64,000 nucleotides of DNA. It comes from Verpa conica. Taxonomy: Eukaryota; Ascomycota; Pezizomycetes; Pezizales; Morchellaceae. The notes under the pieces were generated by a model. The model made no database searches and was not told where the DNA came from. It saw only the letters and a list, made by a program, of their open reading frames with translations. The stretch's first letter is position 1; each line of letters begins with the position of its first letter. The translations under genes were made by a program, and so were the position numbers. The DNA is taken from positions 992,001-1,056,000 of the forward strand of contig JAUFSD010000019.1 of the NCBI GenBank assembly GCA_033030425.1, read 5' to 3'. Of the stretch, positions 1 to 12,265 are shown piece by piece.

Positions 1-1471
1 CATTGTAATTTGATAACAAATTGGTGTATTGAGATTATTAATAGACTCTGTTCAGTGTTTCATGCAGTCTCCAATATTCTACCAGGGTAGTAAAATCTAG
101 CATTCAATATTCATCCTGGATGGCATAGTGCGTGAATAGTTTTTAATTACCTTCGTCCAACCCATTAAAAGAGTTCCACGAGACTTTTTTCCAGACTATA
201 TATCGCTGGGCTTCCTCTAGTTAGGGTAGATGATCTGATTAGGGTTTCTCTAAGATAGGCTAAACTAGACTGATAATATTCCATTAGTTTAGGGAAGTAA
301 ATATCGGGTTTAGAGGTCAGAAGTGGAGGGAGAATATCTAAATGAATGAATGAATTAATCATAAATATAGATCTAGATACCAGGGTTAAAAGTACTTTTA
401 TTGAATATTATAGCTCTAGTACGGTTGGTGAGATTGGAATTTTTTCTTTATTGGGATGTGTCTAGCGTCTGTCGACAATATATGGGTGTAATAATTCAGC
501 AATAATTGTTTTGTTAGCTTAGTATCAATAGGGTTAGGGTTTTTTTAGCACTAGTTTATTTCGATGCGTTCTCGCCCCATCTGTTAGTGCTATAAGCACC
601 GTTTCCATGTGCTAATTAATAGGAACTTCTAGAAAATAACTAAAGCACTTAAGTACAATCATGATTGATCTTATGCATAGAATTTCAAGTTCTGTGGTAT
701 TTGCTACTACAGGTCTAGGTGGATGTGTGCATTAATTTAGTACAAAAAAATTGATGGGATAAGTGTTATACTTCCTGTATATTTCCCGTCATACTAACAG
801 AAGTTCCTGGATTTATAGGTTATTGCCTCTAGCTCATAATAGTAGAATTGTCTACTTAGAAGTGTCGTCGAGATAGTCTCATGGATATGGCGTTCGTAGC
901 ACAAAAAAAGGAACCAATGATCCGCAATTGAGATTATTACGGCCTAGCTCACGTCGTTGACTCCCGGGAATCTCATTTTCCCACGTTTTTTTTCATGTAG
1001 CGGTAGCAAGGATCTGTGATCCAGCCATGGTCTCAACTGTGTGGTATTGTGCGTACCTGCCGAGACTGGGGTTGTAATATAGTTATATTTGGTATCTGGC
1101 CCTCTCAAAAAAAATTCTGATAGATCCTCAGAGGCCGCAGTTAAGAATATTCCTCTAAATCCGCTCGCTCGCTCGGGTTATTTCACTCTTTCTCCTTTCG
1201 TTTAGTTGCTTCTCCCTTTTTGTCTCATAGCTTCAGGCTCGGGTTTCGGACAAGATATGACCGAGAGGCGTTGACCCCGGGTGATAATTGGTGAACATAG
1301 TTGAATGTAGAAATAATTCTCTTATAGCTTTATTCCCTAGTTTATCCGATCTACCCCGTATGCTCCCTAACTCAAGCTCAACATACCGAGTCAGACCCGA
1401 ATCTAAACAGTACAGAACCATCATGAACACTAGCTCCAGCCACCCGAATCAAACCGATATAAATCTAACAG
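1..1471. other. gene-free AT-rich flank
   Basis: No coding exon is convincing here. The stretch holds homopolymer tracts, a short GAAT-type simple repeat at 341-367 (see findings) and a CGCT microsatellite near 1164-1177. A pair of TTAGGG-like units near 530-543 is too short to call telomeric. The last few hundred bases are probably the 3' UTR of the minus-strand gene that ends at 1472. Confidence 0.6.
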
Positions 1472-2357
1472 CTAATGACCGGTCAAATAAGCCCTCGACC
1501 CAGCAACTCCAATTATAGCTCCCACAGCTACCCCTAGAAAAAGAGTGTCCCATGACACCGCGACCCTTTTGACCCACGCTTTCGTATCTCCAACCCACAG
1601 CCTCTCGCCGTTCGCACGCCGTGCCGACTTCATCCCCGGAAGTCCATCTAGCGAACTTGAGTTCCACTCTATTTGGTACGAACCAAGCTTTCCCTGCTGG
1701 ATAGTATTATCTACCCAACTGACCAATGTGTCCCTATCGTTAAATACCGCCTTTACCTCATTGCCCTCCTCCGCTGGAGCTGTCGAGAGCACCGGGACAC
1801 CATATCCGCAAGAGGTTTGGGCCTATTCAGAAAGCTATTAGCAACTTCATCATACCTTCAAAGAAGCATCAAACATACTTTCCATATATCCAATAGAATT
1901 ACTGCCCTTGCGCCTTTCAAACTCTTCTCACTCCCCATTTTCAAACAAATCTTCTCGAATTCGGGTTGGTCCGACTCTATCACGCGTCCAGTGCAAAAGA
2001 ACCGTACAATCTTTGGGCTACGGTCGAACGAATTGAACAAGATCGTGATGCGCCCATTTTCATATAGATGGGATATTGTCTCAGAACCGGAGCCAGTAGC
2101 GTCTATGTATGCCGCTTGATTTGGGCCTAGTATAGCGAACGATGAAGATGGTAGTCCTTTAGGGGAAACGTTGACCTATATCCGAGCAAGTGTTTTTTAG
2201 TTAAGTAGAGCCAAGGCCTAATAAACGCGCGGGGTGGAGGTGTAAAGTGCGAGCTTACATGTTTCCCTACTAAAGGTGCACTAGCCGTGAAGAAAATGCT
2301 CTGTTTCAAACACCATTCTGCAAGTTCTGGAGAAACTGATTCATAGAATTTTGGCAT
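1472..2357 (-). CDS. pyridoxamine 5'-phosphate oxidase-like flavoprotein with C-terminal membrane anchor
   Basis: Three exons: 2357-2259, 2175-1879 and 1822-1472, all joined in phase 0. Introns 2176-2258 and 1823-1878 have GTAAGC..TAG and GTATGT..TAG ends. The product is 248 aa. It opens MPKFYESVSPELAEWCLKQ and carries NVSPKGLP, YIDATGSGSETISHLYENGRI and SPKIVRFFCTGRV, the signature of the fungal PNPOx-like FMN-binding split-barrel family. AQTSCGYGVPVLS follows the second intron. The last ~25 residues (LFLGVAVGAIIGVAGSRAYL) form one hydrophobic helix, which suggests tail anchoring in a membrane. The family's substrate is unknown; a role in PLP synthesis should not be assumed. The gene points the same way as KCS1, about 1.7 kb downstream of KCS1's stop codon. 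Confidence 0.85.
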
Positions 2358-4022
2358 TTTCTAATGTCTTTCGTCCTTAGTATCGTTTTGAATAGGCGCT
2401 TCAGGTCAAATCAATACGATAGTCGAGGGACTGTGAATCAGAGCTACAAGGCTTCAAGAAGAATAAGAGCGGTATGAGTCAGATATATGACTGGAGTGCC
2501 CCGCTCATACACGGCTTGGCGTTGTAAGGCCTTCGCTGCTGATAAAGGACGTGCCAAGCCGGATTACGATGCTTAACCTACGGTACCCTACAAAGTTCAT
2601 AGCTAACGGGGTTATTGGCTTCTGTGGGTTTCCCACCCGAGAATTTCAATAAAGTGTTTCTGCAAAAGTGAGACAGTTAAGAACTTTGGTAAAGTGTAAA
2701 ATTTCCAGGCAGGCACCAGCGAGAGCTCAGATGAGGTGTATTTGAATAAGCGGCGATACTATATTCAAAAATTTAGTACTACCCTTCATACCAATAAACA
2801 AATTTGAAAAGCTATCAGGCCATTGGGAGCTACAATCTACAGAACTTTCTTCTGTTAAGCACTATAATCTAGAAAGATATAATTAAACTAAAGGCATAAA
2901 GACTTTAGCCTAAAGACCACGATAGAGATATAGAAACCTGCAAAAACAATGACGCCATAGTGATTCACGTGCCATTCTCGTTATTTGGAGGTTCACAATG
3001 GATTTTTATAGGACAGTGTGATCTATGCCTAGCCCACTGTTGCAACATTTACGAACGCCTAGGAAAAGCCCGCATTTTACCCCGAATCTTACTCATGTGG
3101 CCGAATTGAAGCCGCTTACCTAGATAAGGGAATAATCTGAGAACCTGTCAACATTGATTTCTCGACCCTGTATCTAGGCAGCTTGGCAGTATTCTAGACG
3201 GTTGAGTAAGGCCTGTGATCAGTTAGGATATGTCCTTTGTAGTTCACAGATCTATTTCCTTCTCTGGGTGGGCGGTTTCAATTTGGCCACATGAGTTATT
3301 CCTTACCCAGCAAGAGCCGGTATTTGGCATGTAACGCTGTAAATTTTTATGCTGCATCACATGGGCTGTCTCGTATCGGGAACCCTACATGCAAGTATAT
3401 GTAATCATAACCACACGACAGACCACTATTGCATTCCATACAAATCATAGGCTTGGCACATTTTGTATTTATGTAATAGTCTATTCTCAAAATATCATCA
3501 GATTATAGGTAGGTATACATAAGACTTAATCCTACATCTAGTTAAGACTAGAGAAAGAAATGCCAAGAAAAAGGATAAATGAATTTTTTTCAATTACACT
3601 ATCTTAAACCCTTCTCAATATAAGGGTAACACTTCAAGGTCCATGACAGGAATATCTTAAAGAGGAATCAACAATTATAAGCAATAGCCAAACAGTACAA
3701 AACCAGAAACGACAATCGTAACTATGTAGGGGCGAGGGAAGCAAAAGAACAAAGCTTGCTATATATGATATTGTCCTATATTCTCTCGCCAGCCTCCAAT
3801 CCAGCCTCCCTCTAACCAGCTCAAAAAGAAAAGACAATGCAAAGCCTAAAAACCTAGAGAGAAGGAAAGAAACAAATCCGTAGCACCGATTCTTTCCAAT
3901 CTTCCAACATTTGCTAAGCTGAAAAGAAACCCGCAATGCACCTATGGGAAGTAAACATAAAAGAACATCATCCACCACTTCATTGAAGCCCATCCTCATA
4001 TCAATTCTCGATTGATTCATGA
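2358..4022. other. intergenic, no gene seen
   Basis: The 1.7 kb between the PNPOx-like gene's start and KCS1's stop contains only short chance ORFs. One open frame at 3634-4026 (minus) begins on top of the KCS1 stop and looks like 3' UTR sequence, because it is hydrophobic and low in complexity with no recognisable domain. Confidence 0.55.
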
Positions 4023-7000
4023 TCATGTAGAAACCTCCCCGAGGTCCTCAATCATATCCCAGCCTGAACTGATTTCGTCCTGCTGATGTCCTCCGCCCAC
4101 ATGCCCCTCCTCTCCTCTTTCCACCCATTCTTCACCTCTTGCCTCCCTCCAGATACTTTGAATATACCTTTGTAAAGTCCTCAGACCTCTCAAATAGCCC
4201 CTATCAACACCAGTACGATCCTTTGGTGGACAGGTCGTGAAAGGCGGTAAGGGATCCTCCGCTGTGACGCAATTGGCAAAATCCACAATCTTGAGGTCGA
4301 TATGTCGATCGTGGTCCATACCATCATATAACATAAGTAGGCTGCTTGCATAGAACCTATACCCCGGCAGACGCTTGATCATAGCCTCCAAAGCATGAAG
4401 TTTTTCCAAAATTGTTGGAATATGCCTCAAGATTGACTCTTCAGCCTTTCCATCATATAAAAATCGAGTGAGCGCGCTTTGAAATTCGCGTCCAGCCTTA
4501 AGATCCCGCCCGAAGTACTTGTCTTCAAAGGTATAAGAGCTACTTTTGGCGTTCCACACCTGCATCCCGCAGAGCCGAACACCAAGGTCTCGTGATGTAG
4601 TGAGCGCACACTTGCTAGCTTGAGATTGGCGTTTCTTTTCATTAGCTTCGATACCATATTGACGAGTCCCCATTTTAAGGTCGAGAACACACGGCCGTCT
4701 CATGCCTGCTGTGAGATCTTCTAGAAGGAGAAAATGCTCAACACGTTCTGTTGGCTGCTCTGATGGCGATTGTTGAACATCTGATGTGGAATTTAGAGGA
4801 ATTGCAGGAGGCGGGAGAAGACCTGTCGCAGGATCTATGGGCGCTTCTTGGCTTGGGGAAAGAACTTCGGAGGGAGCTTGAACTGCTTCAGCCTCAACAG
4901 TGGGAGAAGGCTTTCGTGACATACACTTCTCAGCCCATGATTTCTTTCCAGGAATAACATCATCCTCGTCCATCTTGAATACCTCATCTTCCCGGTCACC
5001 CCCATAGCCATCATCCTCAGCACCAAAGTTACCATGTGGACTTAAAGATACTCTCTTCCTTGTTCGCCTCCGCATGCTCCCACTAGACTGCCTTCTAGAT
5101 AGTCTGCTTTTCAGTCCACGGTCTACACTAAATGCAGGGGCATCGGGAGAAGAGGTCGATGGTCGCTTCGGTAAATCGTTGTCATCAACTCCACAGTTCT
5201 TCGAAATCTCTCTAATGTTTGTACTGGAAGAGTACCTCCTGTCAACATCGTCTCGAAGAAACTTGATCCGTCGATCTTCAGGTGTGTTCTCATATGAATG
5301 CGAAGACACGAGGTCTGTGCTGCTTCTCCTGAAACCTGTCCTACTACAACTAGAAGAATCACCTGTCGCGCAGGATGCATCATGCTGATGTCGGTGGTGA
5401 TGAGAACTATGGTGCGACCGCGACCGCGAATGTGGGCGGTGATGATGTATTGGTGGAGGCCCGAAAACTTCTCTCAGAACTTGCTCCTGTAGTTTGCGGT
5501 TCACAGAGGTAGCCCCCCAATTAGTAAGACTTTTAGGGGTGATTCTTGGACTAGTATCATCTCCCGTGTCTGTACCATTGGCCTCAGTCTTGCCTGTCTC
5601 AGCATCGTCGCTACCGTGTTCTACTCCGTTCCCACTACCAGAATCTTTCTCGCTATTTACAGATGATTTGGAAGAGTGGGAGGAAGCACTGGCAGAAAGC
5701 CTGAACAGGTTCTCAGGAATAATGTGCCTGTTATTCTCAAAAACTACTTGTGGCAAGGAGGGATTTCCAGACCCAGCCTCTGACGCTGTTACGAAGTTGG
5801 GCTCTTTAGTGAATTCAGAACCCACTGGTGGAGGCTCCGTACTAATTCCATCTGAGGCTGGTGTAGTAGTAGAGGCTTCGGTCCCAGCAGTCGCATCACT
5901 GATAGTTGCCCCGCCAGAGCTACTCTCAATCTCCTTCTTTTTCTTCTTCTTAGGTGCCTTCCGGAATGTGACATTTAATACCCCAATGTATCTTGAATTT
6001 CAAACATAAAATTAGCATCTGTCAAAGCGAGGGAACCCAAAATATCTCGGTGAATAGGAAATGGCAGCTTACTTTGGTAAAAAGCCTAATAGCTCTGGAT
6101 GTCTCTTCTCAACAGCCTCGTAAAACTCATTTTCTTTATTACTCAGACTCTTACAGACAGCCCTCCTAGAGAATCTAAACAGTGCAGTATGGCCTCCAAC
6201 TTGGTGATTGTAGGGTTTAAGTTCCACAGCACCGAGCGGTACTTGGGGTGTCATCTCGGAGAGTGTACTGTTAGAATGAGACTTATTCCCACTTTTCCCA
6301 TCATGTTTCGGATCCTGATGCCGGACTATGGGGGTAGCAGTTGGGGTGGTATCTATTTCAGACCCATCTCGTTCGTTTTCGTTTCCAGAGAAGTCGTCGT
6401 TGCTATCGTACTCCGAAAATCCAGATGCTGCCGAAGAGTAGCCCTCATTGTTGGAGTGATAGCTACTGTAGTCATCGTCTGTATTTGTGCGATTTCGTCG
6501 CTCTCCATGATAATGGAATTCGTCGTCTCCAGACTGAATCGACAAATCGAATTCTGGTCCTGTTTTACTAGCGGGAGGGGGGATTTCTCCTTGTACAGCA
6601 TCGGTATTGCTTGGATCTTTCCGCATGGGCTGGCTTTGCAGGCCTATTACTGAGGCTGACTTGCTTTGGGCTATCGTAGGGTCTAGGGAAATTGATGGTG
6701 TTGGATGTGGGAAGTAAAGCGCTGAAGATATTTCATCTTTATCAGATTCTTCATCCTCGTCTTCTTCATCCTCCACCTGATCGACTCTGCTACTTTCTGT
6801 TGGTTTTCGGGGGACTTCAACAGACAACTCGTGATAATCTTGATCGCTAAGCGGTTCCTGAACAATAGTTGAGGCCGAAGCCTCAGAAGAGCTAGCAACA
6901 GTGGCTGACGGATTATGAATCTTAGAGGCGGTCCTTTGGATTGACCGGGATGAGGAAGAGTCAAGTCCTGGTTTATTAATACCAAGTGGAACTGAAGTAA

Positions 7001-8189
7001 TATCTGCTGAAGGGTGAGGCACAAAATGAGATGCCGAAGAAGGCGTATCACCAGGAACAGCTTTAGAGGCAGAGAGCTCATCACAAGATGAATATCTATC
7101 GTCTTTCGTACGTGCAACTGGGAGAGAAGTAGAAGGAGACTCTTGCGGTAGTTTGTTTTCATTTTCTTCAGCCATCGAGACAAAAGCAACATGTTCTTGT
7201 TCTTTACCTCCTGCTGCCGCCACCGCCGCCTTTTTTCTTTCCTCTCTTTCGGTTTCTTTAGCCCGCTGTTTCTCCTGTCGTTCCTTTTCCTTCTCTCGCT
7301 CCTTCTCCTCACGGCGCTGCTTTTCCCTTCCTCGTTCTTCGATCGCCTGCTCATTCTCTCTGAATAACCCAAGTCTCTGGGTAGCTTTCCTACTACGAGA
7401 ATTGCTTTCAGTGGCCATGACGGCGGAAATAGATGACCGCTCGACAGGCCCATGTTTAAGGTCATCCTCACAACTAATGTGTAGTTCGGGATCTATAGGC
7501 CCATTTTGGGCCCCCTGTGCGCTCAGATAACTTTCAGGGCTTGTGGTTCTTAGTTTCTCATCCCAGTCGATTGTATTATCGATAGTTGACTGGGCTCTCA
7601 GAATGGCCTTTAAGCCATCGGTGCCAAGAAACTTCTCGGGTAGTGGCGTTGATGGGCGATCAGGACTATCTGCAGGACTTATATATGGTGGAAGAATTGT
7701 TGTCTTTTGATCACCGCTGTTAGGGTTGTTTGTGTAGCCCATGCTATTGAGCTGATGGCTAGAAGTACTGGAGTGTAGAATACCGGCAAGTGTAAATTTA
7801 TTTACCGGGGGGAATGTAGATGTAGAATGAGGTCTCCAATGACGGAACTGTGGCCGAGGGGTGTCATCGTCGATAGGGGGTCCGCCGGCTCGGGAATCAT
7901 TGTTTTTGCCGGGTAGAGCACTTTTATTAACTGGGGGCAATAGTGCTGAGATGGATGCTGTAGACGCCGAAGGGTGTATAGATGGAGTGCGTTGGGGTGA
8001 ACGTTGTTGTTGGATTGAAGGGGGTGCCAGTGTAGTGAATACGCCGTCGAGCCCCCCGAGATCCTCAATGCCGGCGTCAGGATCGGTTGACGATAGACTA
8101 AAGATCGGCAAGGTCCTAGAACGGACAGGAGTAGGGAATGGAGGGCGGGAGTCCTTTAGAGGTAATGGGTCATGGAACGGGACTGGCAT
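4023..8189 (-). CDS. KCS1: inositol hexakisphosphate kinase (Kcs1-type)
   Basis: Two exons, 8189-6073 and 5991-4023, give 1,361 aa. The 81-nt intron (5992-6072) starts GTAAGC, has a TGCTAAT branch site and ends AAG; it joins LGFLPK to YIGVLNVTF, the conserved family block just after [20 protein letters not shown]. The inositol-polyphosphate-kinase signature [14 protein letters not shown] has its Asp near residue 1143 and Lys near 1145; the second catalytic block is DLKIVDFAN with Asp near 1276. Kcs1 enzymes phosphorylate InsP6 to 5-InsP7, a pyrophosphate messenger that controls phosphate and polyphosphate metabolism through SPX proteins. The first ~1,000 residues are serine-rich and largely disordered, with acidic runs and a long R/E/K stretch likely to form coiled coil, as is usual for fungal Kcs1. 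The ATG at 8189 is the first of the long open frame. Identity is secure; the exact N-terminus less so. Confidence 0.95.
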
Positions 8190-11100
8190 GGGGAGTCATT
8201 GAAGCCTGCTGGAAGCCAGGTTGTCCGATGGGAAGAGTACGGGGAGGATGACGTTATCGCTCGATGAGATAACTGGAGCTGTAAAGCAATACCAAAACAG
8301 GAGAAGGAGGATACGAAAAAAGGAGGAGAGAGGAATTGGAGGGATGAAGGGGGGCGAAGAAGGCCTTTCTTGAAGGGGCGAGCTGGGTGGATCTGTCTAG
8401 CCGTGAACACAGGAGAGCGGCTGGCAGCGACTCTGGGCAGCAAGGACCTTGTGATCTCGGGGTAGAGCAGTAGAAAGAGACGCACTGTCTGCCTATGTAC
8501 TCTTCTTATCCAGTAGTGCGCGTGTGCAAGGTGTGTTGAAGCGGACAAAGCAACGCGGATGATGCCAGCTGCGTTGAACCAGGATCGAGAAAGTAGGAGG
8601 GAAAAAACCCACTCTTAGTTCTTCTACGTCGCCATTGGTCCTCCTCCATGGAACCAGCCGGCCAGCCAAGTTACACCAACAAGTCCCCATACTAAGGAAC
8701 CCAGTGCCTACACCGTTCCAAGATACAGCAAGATAGGTGAGCACTCTAGCGCGGCCACATTTCAATATGTACAACTCAACTGCAATAGCATGCGATTCTC
8801 CAACCAAGGATGTGATAGGGTCATGGCTAAAAACAAAGTCCTCTTATCACAAAAACAGACGGTGCCAAGTCTGTCCTTTTTTACTTATTTTTTTGACAGC
8901 GGAACATTTCCACCATGGACATTTGATTTCCTTCATCTTGAAACATCCAGATTCATTAGCTTTATGCTGCACCAGAACTTATGTAGGCCGAGGAATAGGC
9001 AGCCCCATTTGCCCATGCACCATAGTGCTTCGATTCTCCATCGATTCTCCATAAATTGGACGCGTCAGCGGACAAAATTACGTCACTCTCGTAACTCAGA
9101 GTTCAGTATAGCTTAAAGTGCCATAACAGAAAGAAAAGGAGCGAAAACAGTGGTTTTGTTCTTTAGAGGCCTTCCTAAAGAGTCTCTTAGCATTTTTTTA
9201 TTTGCACCAAACGGGCCATGCTGCCGGGGGGAAGAAACCCCAGTAGATATATGAGGATGTGTAGCTAGAAATCCCAAGGAGTGTACGGTACCTGTAGGAT
9301 TCTTATGACATTATACCTCTTCGTCGCTTGCTTCGTTTGTGGTACCAACCGTTTCAACCGAGAAACCCGCAGAAAAGCGATATCTTTACTCGGAACGCAC
9401 CCTTGGAGTCTGCTTAAGTATGTGCTATTTAGCCATGGAAGGCTACCCGGAAAGATGAAACATTCTTTGCAGTTCCTCCGCAAAACCTACCTGGTAGACG
9501 TTGATCAGTAGATCCTCCAGATCCTTGAATCAGGGGTTGAGGATAGCCGGCCGGAAATTTGTAGTACAGGCCCTATTAATATTCTGTTAGTATATCACAT
9601 TTTGTTTATCAGTGAGGACGGACCCTCGTCATTGGTGTGGATTTCCCCAGGGGTTTATCCGGACGATGAACAGCAAGATACCGACATGGTGAACGTGGCA
9701 GATAAACCGAGCGAGTAATCTGTAAAGTCACCAGCAGATATGAAACTGGGATGGACTGATCCTGTTTTAATGTCTGATGGTGAATTGAAGAAAGACTTGA
9801 GAGGATAAGGGTGATCGTATTTGCTATAGCTCTGGGAGCTTAGATACCCGAGGCTCTCCTAGAGAGCCTACGGTTGATAAAATCGGTGGCAGAGAGCGGC
9901 TCCTGGCATGATGCAGCCGGATCGTTGCCAAGAAAACTTTATCTGACGGAATATCCCGGCGGAAATCTAGGTGAGTTTACTCTCCACAAGGGCTAGGGCT
10001 CGCCCGGTAACCTCATTGTTAGACTGAATTTTAAACAGGCCTAGGGAATATGCACCTATCCTGATATACTTTAGGAATTCTAGCAGCTTCTACCGATAAA
10101 GACTATGTTCCTTCAGGCAGAGTCGAGCTGGTGATCAAGCCGTCCTCTGTAAATTGTAAATGATTACATGTATGGCTGGTTGTAGTACCGGTAATACAAA
10201 GTCCTACGGGTACGGAGCCGTCCACTTACAATAGTACGCAAGATACCCCTTTCCCATATAAATAGTGATGCACCTATCCGTTACCGATATTCTCTCGAGA
10301 TTTTTCCATTTTATTGGCCTTCAGTCCCGATCGATGAGAACTGTTTTAACTCGCGTAAGCCTTCGGTAGTTTTTTTGAAAATCTACAACCGCTTTAGTAA
10401 AAAAAAGGTTTGAGATGCGTTGCGGACACGACAAAGACCCGTGGAATAGTCTCTGCTACTAACTTTCACAAGACGCAGCTGCTTCAGTTGGCCAATCACC
10501 GGGTCAACATCGAGAGCATGCCAACGTAATTGGGAGTCGTTCGTGCCGACTCCGCGGCCCACGGAAGCTCGCCAACTGTACAACGAAATCTAATTCAAGC
10601 AGTTTTCATAAAAAAGTTCAGCTCGATCGTTAGAGAAATCATACCGGTAATGTGGTTGACTCCGGAGTGCGGGATTTATCCCGTCTAGGTTTTCCGGGGC
10701 AAATGTTCACGTCGCTAATCTCCAGAGTTCCTGTTTTCCTTATGTACCCCAAGGTGTCAAGCATTACCGTAGCAAAGCTAAGCTTGCAAGAAAGTTAGTC
10801 CCGCATCCAGTACCTAAGTTAGGGATGCTCAGCCTCCCCGCGGTGCCGAGGTCGTAGGAGAGGGATTTTGCGGGGAAATTACCCCATCGTAACTAAGCGT
10901 GGACAGGCCACCTAACTAAAAACTAGAGTGTTAGAAATTCCCCCATCAAAGCTGAACGTCACGATTCTCTCGAGTTTTTTCTTTCTTTTACCTACTAATG
11001 CAGTACGTGCAGAAAAACAAAATGGAGGCTCATGTGATTTGGGTGATGTACCGAAAGCTCCCTTGCATCGCCATCGGACCGTGGGCATCGGAGGTTTCAC

Positions 11101-12265
11101 TTTTTATGCAGCTTAACGGGGAATAGCTGCGGATTTTCTTTTGTCCATCAGAAGGCTTAATATTTTCTTTTTACGGGCGCGTTCTAACTTACTTATTTGA
11201 ATATGATCCAGGTACTGAGATTTTGTCTTTGTACGTGTTCCCGAGATCTCTGGCCTCGGCTGCGATGGTAATTGTTTTTATAAGATGCAGCCTTTGGTAG
11301 CCAGCCGCTTCAACTAGCCGGCTCTGGGTGGTCTTGGTACGAGTGACTTTCCATGATGCCTGATGATTATTCTCACAAGAAGGATTTTCAATGGTTTCCA
11401 GCTGGAGCACTATGCACTTCTCTAGGAATGATAATCATGACAAGGGCTCTAGAGATGAATTTAATTTTATAGACTTAATATCAGTGTTAGTTAATAAAAC
11501 AGCTGTGGGTACTATTAATTTCAAGGCGTCAGCTTTAATACTACAGCGTACGGTAAAAAAGATCGAGAAACCAGGGTCTGTTACCAGGGTATTATGGCCA
11601 ATCCTACTACTAGAATCTTTGCCAAAAACCTAAAGAACGAATAGGAACGCTGGTTCTCGTGTCTCGCGTTTCTCGATCTTTTTTACCGTTCGCTGTACAT
11701 ATCTACTCCTAAAAACAAGATCGACTTCGCTTACAAATATTATAAATAGATTCTTTATTATTAATATTTACCCATTTGTAGAGTGATGAACTAGGGCCCT
11801 GCCACGTAGCCTTCCATGGGAGTACCTATGAGTCTGACTGACATCTTTCACTATGGCGTCAGTCATTGTCACAAGGTCTATAATCGCATAATTTTACTAA
11901 GAGAATATGCGGTAGCAAGTGGGTGGGTTAGGTGCGGAGCTTGGGTGTTTATCTAAGGTTTTATAAGTTTTTTAAAGCTTAGAAGAAACTTGCTTGGCCC
12001 TCGTATTTTTTTGCGGCCGAAGGTCGATTAAATTTGTACTTGATAATGGGATCTGCTCTTGTTACCAGGCTACATGAAATCGAAGAAGCTAGGAGAGAAT
12101 AGTGATATTTGTATTCGTTGCTTAATCAAATAGGAAGATTATATATCGAGTAGGAGAAAAATAAAATAAAGATAAAAGAAATCATCCGCTATCACTCGTA
12201 CATATTTCCCATTCATGGTCCAAGATAGTGAATTCCACACCTGCTAACGCCTAAGAATTACCTGC
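8190..12265. other. 4.1-kb gene-free region between KCS1 and the decarboxylase gene
   Basis: The first few hundred bases are the KCS1 upstream region. The rest has no credible exon; open frames at 8156-8807, 8790-9116 and 10383-10583 lack domains and show no phase-consistent partners. The only structured element I can support is the MITE at 11542-11697. The CGAGTGAT motif at 12191-12198 (minus) sits 68 nt past the stop codon of the decarboxylase gene. Confidence 0.6.
11542..11697. mobile_element. short non-autonomous DNA transposon (MITE), Tc1/mariner-pogo type
   Basis: A 152-bp element (11544-11695) has 28-bp terminal inverted repeats at 11544-11571 and 11668-11695 that differ at one base. 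The repeats begin CAGCG and contain GGTAAAAAAGATCGAG. The element is flanked on both sides by TA (11542-11543 and 11696-11697), the target duplication expected of Tc1/mariner and pogo/Fot1 transposons. It has no coding capacity, so it would depend on a transposase elsewhere. The right arm holds a second, partial copy of the GAGAAAC block. Confidence 0.75.

Noticed and set aside
205..545. Several TTAGGG units near the left edge
   Set aside because: At most two adjacent units occur; this is expected by chance in AT-rich DNA and is not a telomeric array.
3634..4026. 130-codon minus frame directly after KCS1
   Set aside because: It starts on top of the KCS1 stop codon, has no domain and reads as low-complexity hydrophobic 3' UTR sequence.
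8156..8807. Two overlapping minus frames upstream of KCS1
   Set aside because: They have no domain and lie in the leader/promoter region of KCS1; no phase-consistent splice to the KCS1 start was needed or found.
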